Shown here one piece after another: positions 1-6,314 of a stretch of 8,996 nt of DNA (its first letter is position 1; every line of letters starts with the position of its first letter). Location of the stretch: contig JAHFHI010000029.1 of NCBI GenBank assembly GCA_023246995.1, positions 1 through 8,996 on the forward strand, written 5' to 3'. The position numbers and the translations under genes are program-made. The notes below the pieces were generated by a model. The model did no database searches. It was not told where the DNA came from and saw only the letters and a list, made by a program, of their open reading frames with translations. This DNA comes from Candidatus Omnitrophota bacterium. Lineage in GTDB: Bacteria > Omnitrophota > Omnitrophia > Omnitrophales > Aquincolibacteriaceae.

Positions 1-2
1 AT

Positions 3-2306
3 GAAGCAGAGGACATGGAAATCGGGGGCGCGGGGTTTTATAAAGGGTTCGGCGGTGTTCTGCTTTGGGCCAACGGGGCGCTTGGTTTTACGAGCCCGGA
101 GCTTGAGTCCGGTATTTATGAAATCGAAATCCGGGCTTTCGGGATCGAAGAGGGGAGCGAGCTTCCGCTGATGCGCGTGCTCACCGACAACCGCATGGCT
201 GGAAGTGCGATCGAGGTCAGCAACACCGGATGGAATTATCAAAGCTACACCATGAGCGGAATCGAACTTGAGGCCGGCAGCCATCGCGTGGGTTTGGAGT
301 TTTTTAACGATCTTGGTGAGCGGGGGCTTTGGGTGGACCGCGTGATTTTGCGCAGGACAGGCGCGCTTTCGCTCGCGCCCCAGCGTTTTGTGCTCGAAGC
401 CGAGGCCATGAATATCTCGGGCCAGAGCTATCAGGGCGCGGGCGGTGTGTTGCTTTGGTCTGCCGGGGAGGTCCGTTCAAGCCTTCAGGGGATGGAAGCC
501 GGCACCTATGAAATCGAAGTTCAGGCCTTTGGCGTGGAGGGCGCCGGGGAACTTCCCGAGATGCAGGTCCTGGCCGGCGGGCGTGTGGCCGGGGCTCCGG
601 TGGCGGTCAAAAATGAAGGGTGGCATTACCACAGCTACCGTTTCAGCGGGATTGAGCTCGGGGCCGGGACAAATGACTTTGCCGTCCAGTTCATGAATGA
701 TGCGCCGGTCCGTGATCTTTGGATTGACCGGATCCTTATCCGGAAAACCGGCGGCCTTGCCTATCGCAGTCTGCGCCCCGAAGTCCAGGGCGAGACCATG
801 AGTACCGAAAGCAGTCAGTATTACATGGCCGCAAACGCGCAGCTCCTTTGGGGAAGCGGGCGCCTTCACGCCGACTTCGAAAACCTGGCGTCGGGTGTTT
901 ACGATCTTGAGGTTTATGCTTTTGGCGTGACCGCGAGTGAGGAAGCGCGAATGCGCGTTTGGGCGGATAGCGCCTTGGCCGCCGATAACATTCAGGTGCC
1001 CAATCACAATTGGAATTTCGCGGTTTACAACGCCGGGCAAATCTCTTTGAGCGGAGGGAGCCACCGCGTTGACATTGAATTTCTGAACCCCGGCTTTTCC
1101 GGCGGGCTTTGGGTGGATAAAGTGGTATTGCGAAAAATTGCCGAAATCGCGGCCCCGGCGGCGCCCGCGGTTTTTACCCTCGAGCTAGACCCGGCGATTC
1201 TTGAAGCGGCCCGCGACTTCGGCCTTGCGGCTTTTACGGGTTCGGGCGATGAAATCGGAGGATGGGCGGCCGAGATCGTCAAAAAGTTTCTCGCCGGGTT
1301 TGAAGACTCGTTTGATTTTCTGATTTTTGCACCGACGCTCAAGGCGGCCAAAACGCTTAGCCTTGAAGACCGGGATGCCTCCGGCGACAACGGCGTCGGC
1401 ACTTTTTATCTGGGCCCTTTCAATGATACGGAAGGAATCGGGGACGATGCTTATGACTACCGGGATTCTTTCGGTTCCGGCCCGGCCGGGGATTTCGAGG
1501 GGCTTTTGTATCTGGATTCCGCACTCAATTCGGGATCGGCTTTCCGGTTTTCAACTTCCGATTTTGCAGAGGCCCGTAACGAGCGGCTATGGCAGAATGT
1601 CTTGAGCCAGGAGTTGCTCCACCGTTTCGGCATTTTTCTGACCGCCGAGGCCGGGAACCCTTACGGCATGCTCGGCCGGTCCTTTGCCCATTGGGGCGCT
1701 TTTTACGATTCGGATTTTTCGCCCATGGACGGCAACGACTGGAGCGACAACGGTAACGGAACCTTCACCCTTGCCAAGAGCTACATTGACGAAAGCGCGG
1801 TGAAGCGCAGCCTTTCGGCCATGCCCTATCACGATCTTGATCTGTATCTTATGGGAGCGCTCGAGGCTTCCGAGGTTAAGGTGGGCTATGTCATCGATAA
1901 CCCCCGGCTTTTTGACGGCCGGCCGCTTCGTCCCTACAAAAGATCCGGGGACCCGGGCGGCGGGCCTTATGTGGAAGTGCAAAATTCAAACGGCACCTGG
2001 TCCGGGCCTTATTACATGGGAACGAGCCTGACCATCCAGGGGACCCGGCGAGCGGTTAGCCTGCAGGATATTTTATCGCTTGAGGGCCCGCGTACCCCCG
2101 GGTTCGGAAATGCGCCGCGGGATTTTAAAACCGCGTTTATCGTGCTGGAGGATGCCACCGATACGGCCCTCGAGCGTTCGGCTATGGCCTCCAAGGTTCA
2201 AACTTTTCAGAAAAACTTCGCGGATTTTTTTGCCTCGATCGCGCGAGGACTTTCCACGATAGATCTCCCCGAGGGCTTGCCGGACGATTACCGCCGCCCG
2301 GCATGA
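3..2306 (+). CDS. Secreted multi-module protein: three carbohydrate-binding-like modules plus metallopeptidase-like C-terminal region (5' end missing)
   Basis: The frame is open to the left edge; the codons before the ATG at base 15 read EAED and match LEAEAM at the start of the second module, so the true start lies upstream. Numbering from that ATG, residues 1-116, 117-246 and 247-376 are three related modules. Each begins with a GVLLW or AQLLW strand, has a central YEIE/YDLE and AFG strand, and ends in LWVD or LWID (105-108, 235-238, 365-368). This resembles calcium-dependent beta-sandwich carbohydrate-binding modules such as CBM36/CBM60; the family assignment is inference. Residues 380-763 hold QELLHRFG (532-539), a degenerate HExxH, then MDGNDWSDNGNGTF (571-584) and a DLDLYLMG motif (607-614). 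From memory, that combination occurs in secreted peptidase-like proteins with an intact HExxH. The signal peptide, if any, is off-window. It probably acts outside the cell on polysaccharide or glycoprotein. The module architecture is secure; catalytic activity is doubtful. Confidence 0.75.
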   Translation, partial: EAEDMEIGGAGFYKGFGGVLLWANGALGFTSPELESGIYEIEIRAFGIEEGSELPLMRVLTDNRMAGSAIEVSNTGWNYQSYTMSGIELEAGSHRVGLEFFNDLGERGLWVDRVILRRTGALSLAPQRFVLEAEAMNISGQSYQGAGGVLLWSAGEVRSSLQGMEAGTYEIEVQAFGVEGAGELPEMQVLAGGRVAGAPVAVKNEGWHYHSYRFSGIELGAGTNDFAVQFMNDAPVRDLWIDRILIRKTGGLAYRSLRPEVQGETMSTESSQYYMAANAQLLWGSGRLHADFENLASGVYDLEVYAFGVTASEEARMRVWADSALAADNIQVPNHNWNFAVYNAGQISLSGGSHRVDIEFLNPGFSGGLWVDKVVLRKIAEIAAPAAPAVFTLELDPAILEAARDFGLAAFTGSGDEIGGWAAEIVKKFLAGFEDSFDFLIFAPTLKAAKTLSLEDRDASGDNGVGTFYLGPFNDTEGIGDDAYDYRDSFGSGPAGDFEGLLYLDSALNSGSAFRFSTSDFAEARNERLWQNVLSQELLHRFGIFLTAEAGNPYGMLGRSFAHWGAFYDSDFSPMDGNDWSDNGNGTFTLAKSYIDESAVKRSLSAMPYHDLDLYLMGALEASEVKVGYVIDNPRLFDGRPLRPYKRSGDPGGGPYVEVQNSNGTWSGPYYMGTSLTIQGTRRAVSLQDILSLEGPRTPGFGNAPRDFKTAFIVLEDATDTALERSAMASKVQTFQKNFADFFASIARGLSTIDLPEGLPDDYRRPA
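15..1145 (+). repeat. Three tandem 390-bp coding repeats (130-residue modules)
   Basis: The codons for the LW(V/I)D motif start at 327, 717 and 1107, which gives an exact spacing of 390 bp twice. The sequences have diverged considerably; shared positions include LLW near the start, YEIE/YDLE, AFGV or AFGI, the NxxW(N/H)(Y/F) stretch in mid-module, and LWxD near the end. The units are protein-domain duplications rather than recent DNA repeats. The first unit is cut by the window edge. Confidence 0.8.
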
Positions 2307-2339
2307 GGCAGCGCATCCGAAGTCTCCCGTTCTGTTTTG

Positions 2340-2368
2340 TAGACAGATCAAGAGGACTTTTATAGAAT
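2340..2368 (+). promoter_or_regulatory. Probable sigma-70-type promoter of the SDR-like gene
   Basis: TAGACA (2340-2345, one mismatch to TTGACA) and TAGAAT (2363-2368, one mismatch to TATAAT) are separated by 17 bp. Transcription would be expected to start near 2375, only about 3 bases before the ATG at 2378. No Shine-Dalgarno sequence lies at a usable distance; AGAGGA at 2351-2356 is too far from the ATG and upstream of the predicted start point. A leaderless or near-leaderless message is therefore likely. Confidence 0.55.
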
Positions 2369-2377
2369 CGCCCCCTC

Positions 2378-3922
2378 ATGAAATACCCGCCGCTTGATGA
2401 AAGCCTCTCTTCCGGAGAATTGAAGGAAGCCTTGCGCGTGCTTGAGGCCCTGATCGAAAAGCCCGGGCATTTGGCGACGCTTAGCGAAGAAGACCGGATC
2501 CGGCTCATGAAAGCGGCGGGCAGGCTTTCCCATCCCACGCTTCACGAAAACCGCCTGGTGGCCCGGACCGCGCGAAAAATCAAGCGGGAAGAGTGGAAGA
2601 CGCACGACCGCAAATTGCGGGATCAAACCGGGATCCGGGAAACGCGCCAGGCGCCGGTTTTTCACGAACCCGATCAGGCCGAGAGCCTGCCCTCCCGGGG
2701 CCGGCTCAAAAATCCCCGCCACTGCTACGTCTGCAAGAAAGACTATGCCGACATTCATTTTTTTTACGATACCATGTGCCCGGCCTGCGGGGATCTGAAT
2801 TACCGGAAACGTTATCAGACCGCGGACCTGAAAGGCCGCGCCGCGCTTGTGACCGGCGGCCGGGTGAAGATCGGATATTTCACGGCCCTCAAGCTCCTTC
2901 GCGCCGGGGCGCGCACGCTTGTGACCACGCGCTTTCCCCACGATGCCGCACTGCGCTTCAGCCGCGAGGAAGATTTCTCGGATTGGAAAGAGCGCCTGCA
3001 GATTCACGGCCTCGATCTTCGCCACTCGCCGAGCGTGGAAATGTTTGCCCGTTACCTGCTCGCGTCCGAAAAGGATCTTGATTTTCTTGTCAATAATGCC
3101 GCGCAAACGGTGCGCAAGCCGCCCGGTTTTTACCGGCATCTCATGGATTGGGAATCAACGGCTTTTCAGGATTTGCCGGCGCCGCTTAAAGGGCTCCTTC
3201 AGGCGCACGAGCACTGCAAGCACGCGCTCGAATCCAAAATGCTTCCGGCCGACGAAACGGCGCTTGAAAATACTGTGCTCAAGGCCTGGCCCGGAAAAAG
3301 CCCGGCCGTCGGCATCCGGGCCTCGGCCAAGCTTTCGATGATTCCCTATAATTTTGATGAGGAAGCCAAGCCGGACCCGGAAATATTTCCCGCCGGGAAA
3401 CTCGACGCCGATCTCCAGCAGGTTGATTTAAGGAACATCAACAGCTGGCGGCTTGCGCTCGCGGATGTTTCAACGCCTGAAATGCTCGAAGTTCATTTGG
3501 TGAACGCCGTCGCGCCCTTTATCCTGGCCTCAAAACTAAAACCGCTCATGACCCGCACGCCCACCGGCGACAAGCACATTGTCAATGCCTCGGCCATGGA
3601 AGGAAAATTCACGAAGTATAATAAAACCGACAAACACCCGCACACCAACATGGCCAAGGCCGCGCTCAACATGCTGACCCTTACCTCGGCCCCGGATTAC
3701 GCTCTAAGCGGAATTTTTATGAACGCGGTGGATACGGGCTGGATCACCGACGAGGACCCGGCGCATTTGAGCCAGGCGAAAAAAGAAGTGCACGACTTTG
3801 AGCCGCCTCTTGATATCGTGGACGGCGCGGCGCGCCTGCTCGACCCCATTTTCTCGGGCCTCTTGACCGGCCGCCACGTTTTCGGAAAATTCCTGAAGGA
3901 CTATCAGCCCACCGCCTGGTGA
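2378..3922 (+). CDS. Short-chain dehydrogenase/reductase-like protein with N-terminal zinc ribbon
   Basis: 514 residues, about twice the length of a classical SDR. Residues 1-110 are charged and probably helical. Residues 116-137 form a zinc-ribbon-like CxxC (116, 119) and CxxC (134, 137) pair. The Rossmann fold follows: ALVTGGRVKIG (156-166) is the nucleotide-binding glycine motif and LVNNAA (237-242) is the SDR NNAG equivalent. NASAM (403-407) supplies the catalytic-type serine (405). At the expected YxxxK the sequence is TNMAK (423-427), so the lysine is kept and the tyrosine is replaced by threonine. An extra loop of about 5 residues containing Y414 separates serine and lysine. About 130 residues are inserted between NNAA and NASA. 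The conserved-looking VDTGW (451-455) resembles the PG motif after the active site. It is probably a cytoplasmic NAD(P)-binding oxidoreductase or a non-catalytic relative; the substrate is unknown. It has its own promoter and converges on the next gene with 13 bases between stop codons. Confidence 0.8.
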   Translation: MKYPPLDESLSSGELKEALRVLEALIEKPGHLATLSEEDRIRLMKAAGRLSHPTLHENRLVARTARKIKREEWKTHDRKLRDQTGIRETRQAPVFHEPDQAESLPSRGRLKNPRHCYVCKKDYADIHFFYDTMCPACGDLNYRKRYQTADLKGRAALVTGGRVKIGYFTALKLLRAGARTLVTTRFPHDAALRFSREEDFSDWKERLQIHGLDLRHSPSVEMFARYLLASEKDLDFLVNNAAQTVRKPPGFYRHLMDWESTAFQDLPAPLKGLLQAHEHCKHALESKMLPADETALENTVLKAWPGKSPAVGIRASAKLSMIPYNFDEEAKPDPEIFPAGKLDADLQQVDLRNINSWRLALADVSTPEMLEVHLVNAVAPFILASKLKPLMTRTPTGDKHIVNASAMEGKFTKYNKTDKHPHTNMAKAALNMLTLTSAPDYALSGIFMNAVDTGWITDEDPAHLSQAKKEVHDFEPPLDIVDGAARLLDPIFSGLLTGRHVFGKFLKDYQPTAW

Positions 3923-3935
3923 CGCGCGTTAGATT

Positions 3936-4175
3936 TTACCGGCCTCTGTAATTAAAAAGATCCGCGAGCTTAAATATTTTTTCAGCCTGGCAGGCATTCA
4001 GTGCGTGAAGAATTTTAGATTGGGCATTCAAGGTGAGTTCCCGGCCCTTGCGCCCCTTAGCCACCATCTTGTGCGTGAGCTGCTCGGTCGAATTCTCCAC
4101 AAGGTCGCTGTTTTGAAGCCCAAGCTCTTTTAGAATCGGATCCAGCGGTTGAAGGCCTTTTTCCGGGAGAGCCAT
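3936..4175 (-). CDS. Small hypothetical protein downstream of rhomboid protease
   Basis: 79 residues, no signal peptide or membrane segment, with one cysteine and many charged residues. I cannot assign a named family. The stretch from about residue 13 to 62 reads as four short helices (ILKELGL, NSDLVENS, LTHKMVAKGRKG, NAQSKILHALNA). This loosely resembles the order of helices in a lambda-repressor-like HTH fold, so a nucleic-acid-binding role is possible but unproven. The ATG at 4175 follows the rhomboid stop codon by 4 bases and has a good Shine-Dalgarno sequence (GGAGAAGG, 10 bases upstream) lying within the end of the rhomboid gene. That argues for co-transcription and translational coupling. 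I have an impression of similar short proteins in other genomes, but that is memory, not a search result. Confidence 0.7.
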   Translation of the reverse strand: MALPEKGLQPLDPILKELGLQNSDLVENSTEQLTHKMVAKGRKGRELTLNAQSKILHALNACQAEKIFKLADLFNYRGR

Positions 4176-4179
4176 CGGG

Positions 4180-4857
4180 TTAACGCCTTCTCCGGGGATG
4201 AAAGACGGATAAAAGGACGATACCTGCCAGAAAGCCGCCGATATGGGCCCACCAGGCTACGCCTCCGCCTTGGGCCGTCAGAGCGATCGAGGCGGTTCCG
4301 TTTAGAAACTGCATGAAAAACCATCCGCCGAGCACGATTAATGCCGGAAGTTCCATGACTTGATAGGAAAGAAAAAGCGGCACCAGGGTTTGGACGCGCG
4401 CGTGGGGGAAAAGCACGAGGTAGGCTCCGAGCACTCCGGCAATGGCGCCGCTTGCGCCCACGGCCGGCATCGCGGAGTTTAAGTTGAAAGCCGTGTGCGC
4501 GGCCCCGGCCAAAATACCGCAGAGAAGATAAAAAATCAGAAAGCGAAGATGGCCCAGGCGGTCCTCGATATTATCTCCAAAGATCCAGAGATACCACATG
4601 TTGCCGATCAAATGCATCCACCCGCCGTGGAGAAACATGGAAGTCAGGTAGGTCGCGGCAATGGCCTTTGGCATCAGTTCCGGGCTTTGGCCCGCAAAAA
4701 GCCATTTCTGGGGGACCACGCCGTAGGCGTAGATGAAACTTTGAAGCGCCTCGCCCATGCCGACTTCCTGAAGAAAAAAGAGCGCGTTGATCAGGATGAG
4801 CCCGACCGTTACAATGGGCACGCGCGAAGATGGGTTGGCGTCGCGGAACGGAATCAC
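4180..4857 (-). CDS. Rhomboid family intramembrane serine protease
   Basis: 225 residues with about six hydrophobic membrane segments. Rhomboid proteases cut transmembrane substrates within or near the bilayer using a Ser-His dyad. The catalytic serine lies in GASGAI (Ser136) and the catalytic histidine in WAHIGG (His205). HGGWMHLIGNMWYLWIFGDNI (77-97) supplies the conserved His82 and Asn86 that form the oxyanion hole, so all key residues are present. The N-terminus MIPFRDANPSS matches the usual start of the bacterial subfamily, which makes the GTG at 4857 the right start codon. The C-terminus ends in a basic run (HPRRRR) expected on the cytoplasmic face. There is no Shine-Dalgarno sequence, and a TATAAT ends 5 bases before the GTG. 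The gene leads a two-gene operon with the small protein behind it. The natural substrate cannot be read from the sequence. Confidence 0.93.
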   Translation of the reverse strand: MIPFRDANPSSRVPIVTVGLILINALFFLQEVGMGEALQSFIYAYGVVPQKWLFAGQSPELMPKAIAATYLTSMFLHGGWMHLIGNMWYLWIFGDNIEDRLGHLRFLIFYLLCGILAGAAHTAFNLNSAMPAVGASGAIAGVLGAYLVLFPHARVQTLVPLFLSYQVMELPALIVLGGWFFMQFLNGTASIALTAQGGGVAWWAHIGGFLAGIVLLSVFHPRRRR

Positions 4858-4862
4858 AGCGT

Positions 4863-4868
4863 ATTATA
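4863..4868 (-). promoter_or_regulatory. Perfect -10 hexamer directly upstream of the rhomboid GTG
   Basis: The minus strand reads TATAAT here, with only five bases (4862-4858) before the GTG. With the usual 6-7 base distance from the -10 hexamer, transcription would begin at or within a base of the start codon, giving a leaderless message. The -35 region (about 4886-4891) is poor and falls at the edge of the adjacent palindromic repeat, so activity may depend on the -10 alone or on an activator. Confidence 0.5.
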
Positions 4869-4888
4869 ACTCAAGTTGCGAAAATTTC

Positions 4889-4977
4889 CCCTCTCCCTGG
4901 GGGAGAGGGTTGGGTGAGGGCGACGTGACGGCTTGAAATCCCCTCATCCCCGCCTTCTCCCCTAAGGGGAGAAGGGG
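4889..4977 (+). repeat. Inverted pair of REP-like palindromes (REPIN-type element)
   Basis: Unit A has a perfect 9-bp stem, CCCTCTCCC (4889-4897) with GGGAGAGGG (4901-4909), followed by the tail TTGGGTGAGGG (4910-4920). Unit B has a perfect 10-bp stem, CCTTCTCCCC (4953-4962) with GGGGAGAAGG (4966-4975). Read on the minus strand, B has the same order, hairpin then a GGGGATGAGGGG tail, so B is an inverted copy of A. The tails face each other across about 20 bases (4921-4940). This hairpin-plus-GTGAGGG form matches a widespread class of intergenic REP sequences that give spurious translations containing strings such as NPLPQGEG. The pair can fold as two hairpins or one long stem. No REP-associated transposase (RAYT) gene is in the window. 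Confidence 0.8.
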
Positions 4978-5053
4978 CGGCCTCTGAAAAACACAGAACT
5001 GAAATAATAACAGAGGAGCCGGCTTGGCCGGAGAGTCCGGAGGGAAGGAAAAA

Positions 5054-5488
5054 GTGACAACTGACGCGAACGCACCGACGGATGTCGGCTGCGCGATTAT
5101 CGAGCGCAAGGGGAGTATTCTCATTGCGCAGAGAAAACCCGGGGCCTGGTATTCCGGTTACTGGGAATTTCCCGGGGGCAAGCGCGAGTCCGGTGAAACC
5201 ATTCCGGCATGCCTGATCCGCGAAGTGAGCGAAGAGCTCGGCATCGAGATCCTTCCCGAAAAACTGATTTGGCAGAGCGAATATGTCTATCCCCACCGCC
5301 GGGCGCGGCTTTATTTTTATCTTTGCCGCTGGGTGAGCGGCACACCTTTCCGGCGCGATTGTCATGATCACCGATGGGTTTTGCTCGAAGAAATGAGCCG
5401 CTACCGATTTCTTCCGGCCGACCTTCCGCTCATCCGGGAGATGAGCTTAAAAAAGAAGCACTACTTTGGCCCCGGCTGGCCGGGGTGA
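5054..5488 (+). CDS. mutT: Nudix hydrolase, MutT-type (probable 8-oxo-dGTP diphosphatase)
   Basis: 144 residues from the GTG at 5054, close to the usual 130-residue MutT length. The Nudix box is complete: GX5EX7REVSEELGI spans residues 42-64, with the metal-binding RExxEE glutamates at 57, 60 and 61. It follows the WEFPGGK motif (37-43) typical of the MutT/CTP pyrophosphohydrolase group. Such enzymes remove oxidised nucleotides such as 8-oxo-dGTP in the cytoplasm, limiting mutation; other nucleotide substrates cannot be excluded. The GTG start is preferred because GGAGG (5039-5043) lies 10 bases upstream and the conserved domain begins soon after. A TTG at 5024 with AGAGGAG upstream would add 10 residues without similarity to the family. 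AATAAT at 5003-5008 is a possible -10. The stop codon lies 7 bases from that of the convergent reductase gene. Confidence 0.87.
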   Translation: MTTDANAPTDVGCAIIERKGSILIAQRKPGAWYSGYWEFPGGKRESGETIPACLIREVSEELGIEILPEKLIWQSEYVYPHRRARLYFYLCRWVSGTPFRRDCHDHRWVLLEEMSRYRFLPADLPLIREMSLKKKHYFGPGWPG

Positions 5489-5495
5489 GAGCCGG

Positions 5496-6212
5496 TCAAT
5501 CGTACTTTTCAAAAAAGATCTGCTCTTTGGTAAAGCCCATTTCGAGCGCGGTCTTCTGGACCTCGTTGATCATGCTGGTCAGGCCGCAAATATAGACGTG
5601 CTTGTCCTTCGGATCGGGAATATACTTTTTGAGCATGAACTGCACATACTGGGTTTCGCCTTTCCAGGTTTTGGGGCGGGAAACGGTGAAGACATTTTTA
5701 AATCGGGGGTATTTAGCCGCGAGGGCTTCAAACTCTTCCTTATAAAGGATATCCTCGTCGTAGCGGTTGCCGAAAATATTCCAGATCTCGCAGGGCGCGT
5801 TTTGGGCGAGCAGGGTGTGGATCATGGAGCGGAAGGGGGCGATCCCGGTCCCGGTTGAAACATAAATGATGGATTGGGGGAGCGGCGTGCGCGGCGTAAA
5901 GCGCCCGAGCGGGCCCTGGATCGTTAGCTTGTCTCCCTCTTTTAACGTCCAGAGATAATTGGTCGCGATGCCCCCGGCCACCCGTTTCCAGCACAGGACC
6001 ACATACCCTTTCCAGACCGGGGGGGAGGCGATCGAATAAGGCCGTTTGATGGCTTTATGTTCCGGGGTCTCGGGGATCAGGATATTGAGGAACTGCCCGG
6101 CTTCAAAGTCATAAACCGTGCCCGGGTCAAAAGTAAGCTTGAAATGGCGGGTTTCCTGAACCCCCATGTCAACAATCTTTTCAATCGTGGTAGTAAAGAT
6201 TCCGGCTTTCAT
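5496..6212 (-). CDS. fpr: Ferredoxin-NADP reductase-like FAD/NAD(P)-binding oxidoreductase
   Basis: 238 residues, the usual size of bacterial Fpr-type enzymes without an attached ferredoxin domain. The FAD-binding beta-barrel carries RPYSIAS (57-63), the RxYS motif contacting flavin, and a GGIATNYL segment (80-87) near the flavin phosphates. The NAD(P) domain has STGTGIAPFRSM (119-130) and the CG pair near the C-terminus (209-210). The protein ends FFEKYD with an aromatic residue near the end, as in reductases where it stacks on the flavin. The reaction is expected to be electron transfer between NAD(P)H and ferredoxin or flavodoxin in the cytoplasm; the real partner and direction are unknown. 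There is no Shine-Dalgarno sequence before the ATG. It stands alone as a transcription unit, divergent from the sensor kinase and convergent with mutT. The symbol is given by family likeness. Confidence 0.85.
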   Translation of the reverse strand: MKAGIFTTTIEKIVDMGVQETRHFKLTFDPGTVYDFEAGQFLNILIPETPEHKAIKRPYSIASPPVWKGYVVLCWKRVAGGIATNYLWTLKEGDKLTIQGPLGRFTPRTPLPQSIIYVSTGTGIAPFRSMIHTLLAQNAPCEIWNIFGNRYDEDILYKEEFEALAAKYPRFKNVFTVSRPKTWKGETQYVQFMLKKYIPDPKDKHVYICGLTSMINEVQKTALEMGFTKEQIFFEKYD

Positions 6213-6216
6213 AATC

Positions 6217-6222
6217 GTTATA
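6217..6222 (-). promoter_or_regulatory. Start-proximal -10-like hexamer of the reductase gene
   Basis: The minus strand reads TATAAC here, one mismatch to consensus, with only 4 bases before the ATG at 6212. Used as a -10 element it would give a leaderless message. No convincing -35 lies 16-18 bases upstream, so this is weaker than the promoter at 6257-6286. Confidence 0.3.
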
Positions 6223-6256
6223 TGTAAAATAGCTGCAAGTTCCTGAAGGCGGCGGC

Positions 6257-6286
6257 ATTATAGGCAATCCCCCTGTGGGGTGTAAA
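6257..6286 (-). promoter_or_regulatory. Probable sigma-70-type promoter of the reductase gene
   Basis: On the minus strand TTTACA (6286-6281) and a perfect TATAAT (6262-6257) are 18 bp apart. The predicted start near 6250 leaves a leader of about 38 bases that contains no Shine-Dalgarno sequence close to the ATG. The spacer contains a small CCCC-TGT-GGGG palindrome (6270-6280) that could be an operator; that is speculation. Confidence 0.5.
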
Positions 6287-6314
6287 GCAAAAAGCCGCCT
6301 TGAATGCTGGCGGC
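6284..6314 (-). terminator. Terminator-like hairpin on the minus strand in the divergent region
   Basis: Read on the minus strand, GCCGCC (6314-6309) and GGCGGC (6299-6294) form a perfect 6-bp stem with a 9-base loop, followed at once by TTTTTGCTTT (6293-6284). This has the form of a rho-independent terminator. Its place just upstream of the reductase promoter means it could stop antisense transcripts coming out of the sensor kinase gene. On the plus strand the same hairpin would sit in the kinase leader, without a U tract. Confidence 0.45.

Noticed and set aside
1..3. ATG at the first base as a gene start
   Set aside because: It is in a different frame from the long CBM-array gene and shows no supporting signal. 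The real frame is continuous with the left edge.
477..1064. 195-codon open frame on the minus strand opposite the CBM-array gene
   Set aside because: It lies wholly antisense to a frame with clear domain repeats and shows no domain of its own. Long antisense frames are expected in GC-rich coding DNA.
2360..3139. 259-codon open frame on the minus strand opposite the SDR gene
   Set aside because: The plus-strand frame carries a zinc ribbon and SDR motifs across the same bases. The antisense product has no recognisable motif.
4495..4869. 124-codon plus-strand frame opposite the rhomboid gene
   Set aside because: The rhomboid frame has all catalytic residues, and the opposing frame is its shadow.
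5024..5053. TTG at 5024 as start of the Nudix gene
   Set aside because: It has a usable Shine-Dalgarno sequence, but it adds only 10 non-conserved residues. The GTG at 5054 has GGAGG upstream and a better codon. The choice is not certain.
4864..5371. Two minus-strand frames through the palindromic repeats, with Pro/Gly-rich peptides such as NPLPQGEG
   Set aside because: These are typical false translations of REP-like repeats. They also overlap the Nudix gene in antisense.
5470..5485. CCCCGG-CTGG-CCGGGG palindrome at the end of the Nudix gene, considered as a bidirectional terminator
   Set aside because: The stem is only 6 bp and neither side is followed by a T tract. It also encodes the last codons of the Nudix enzyme.
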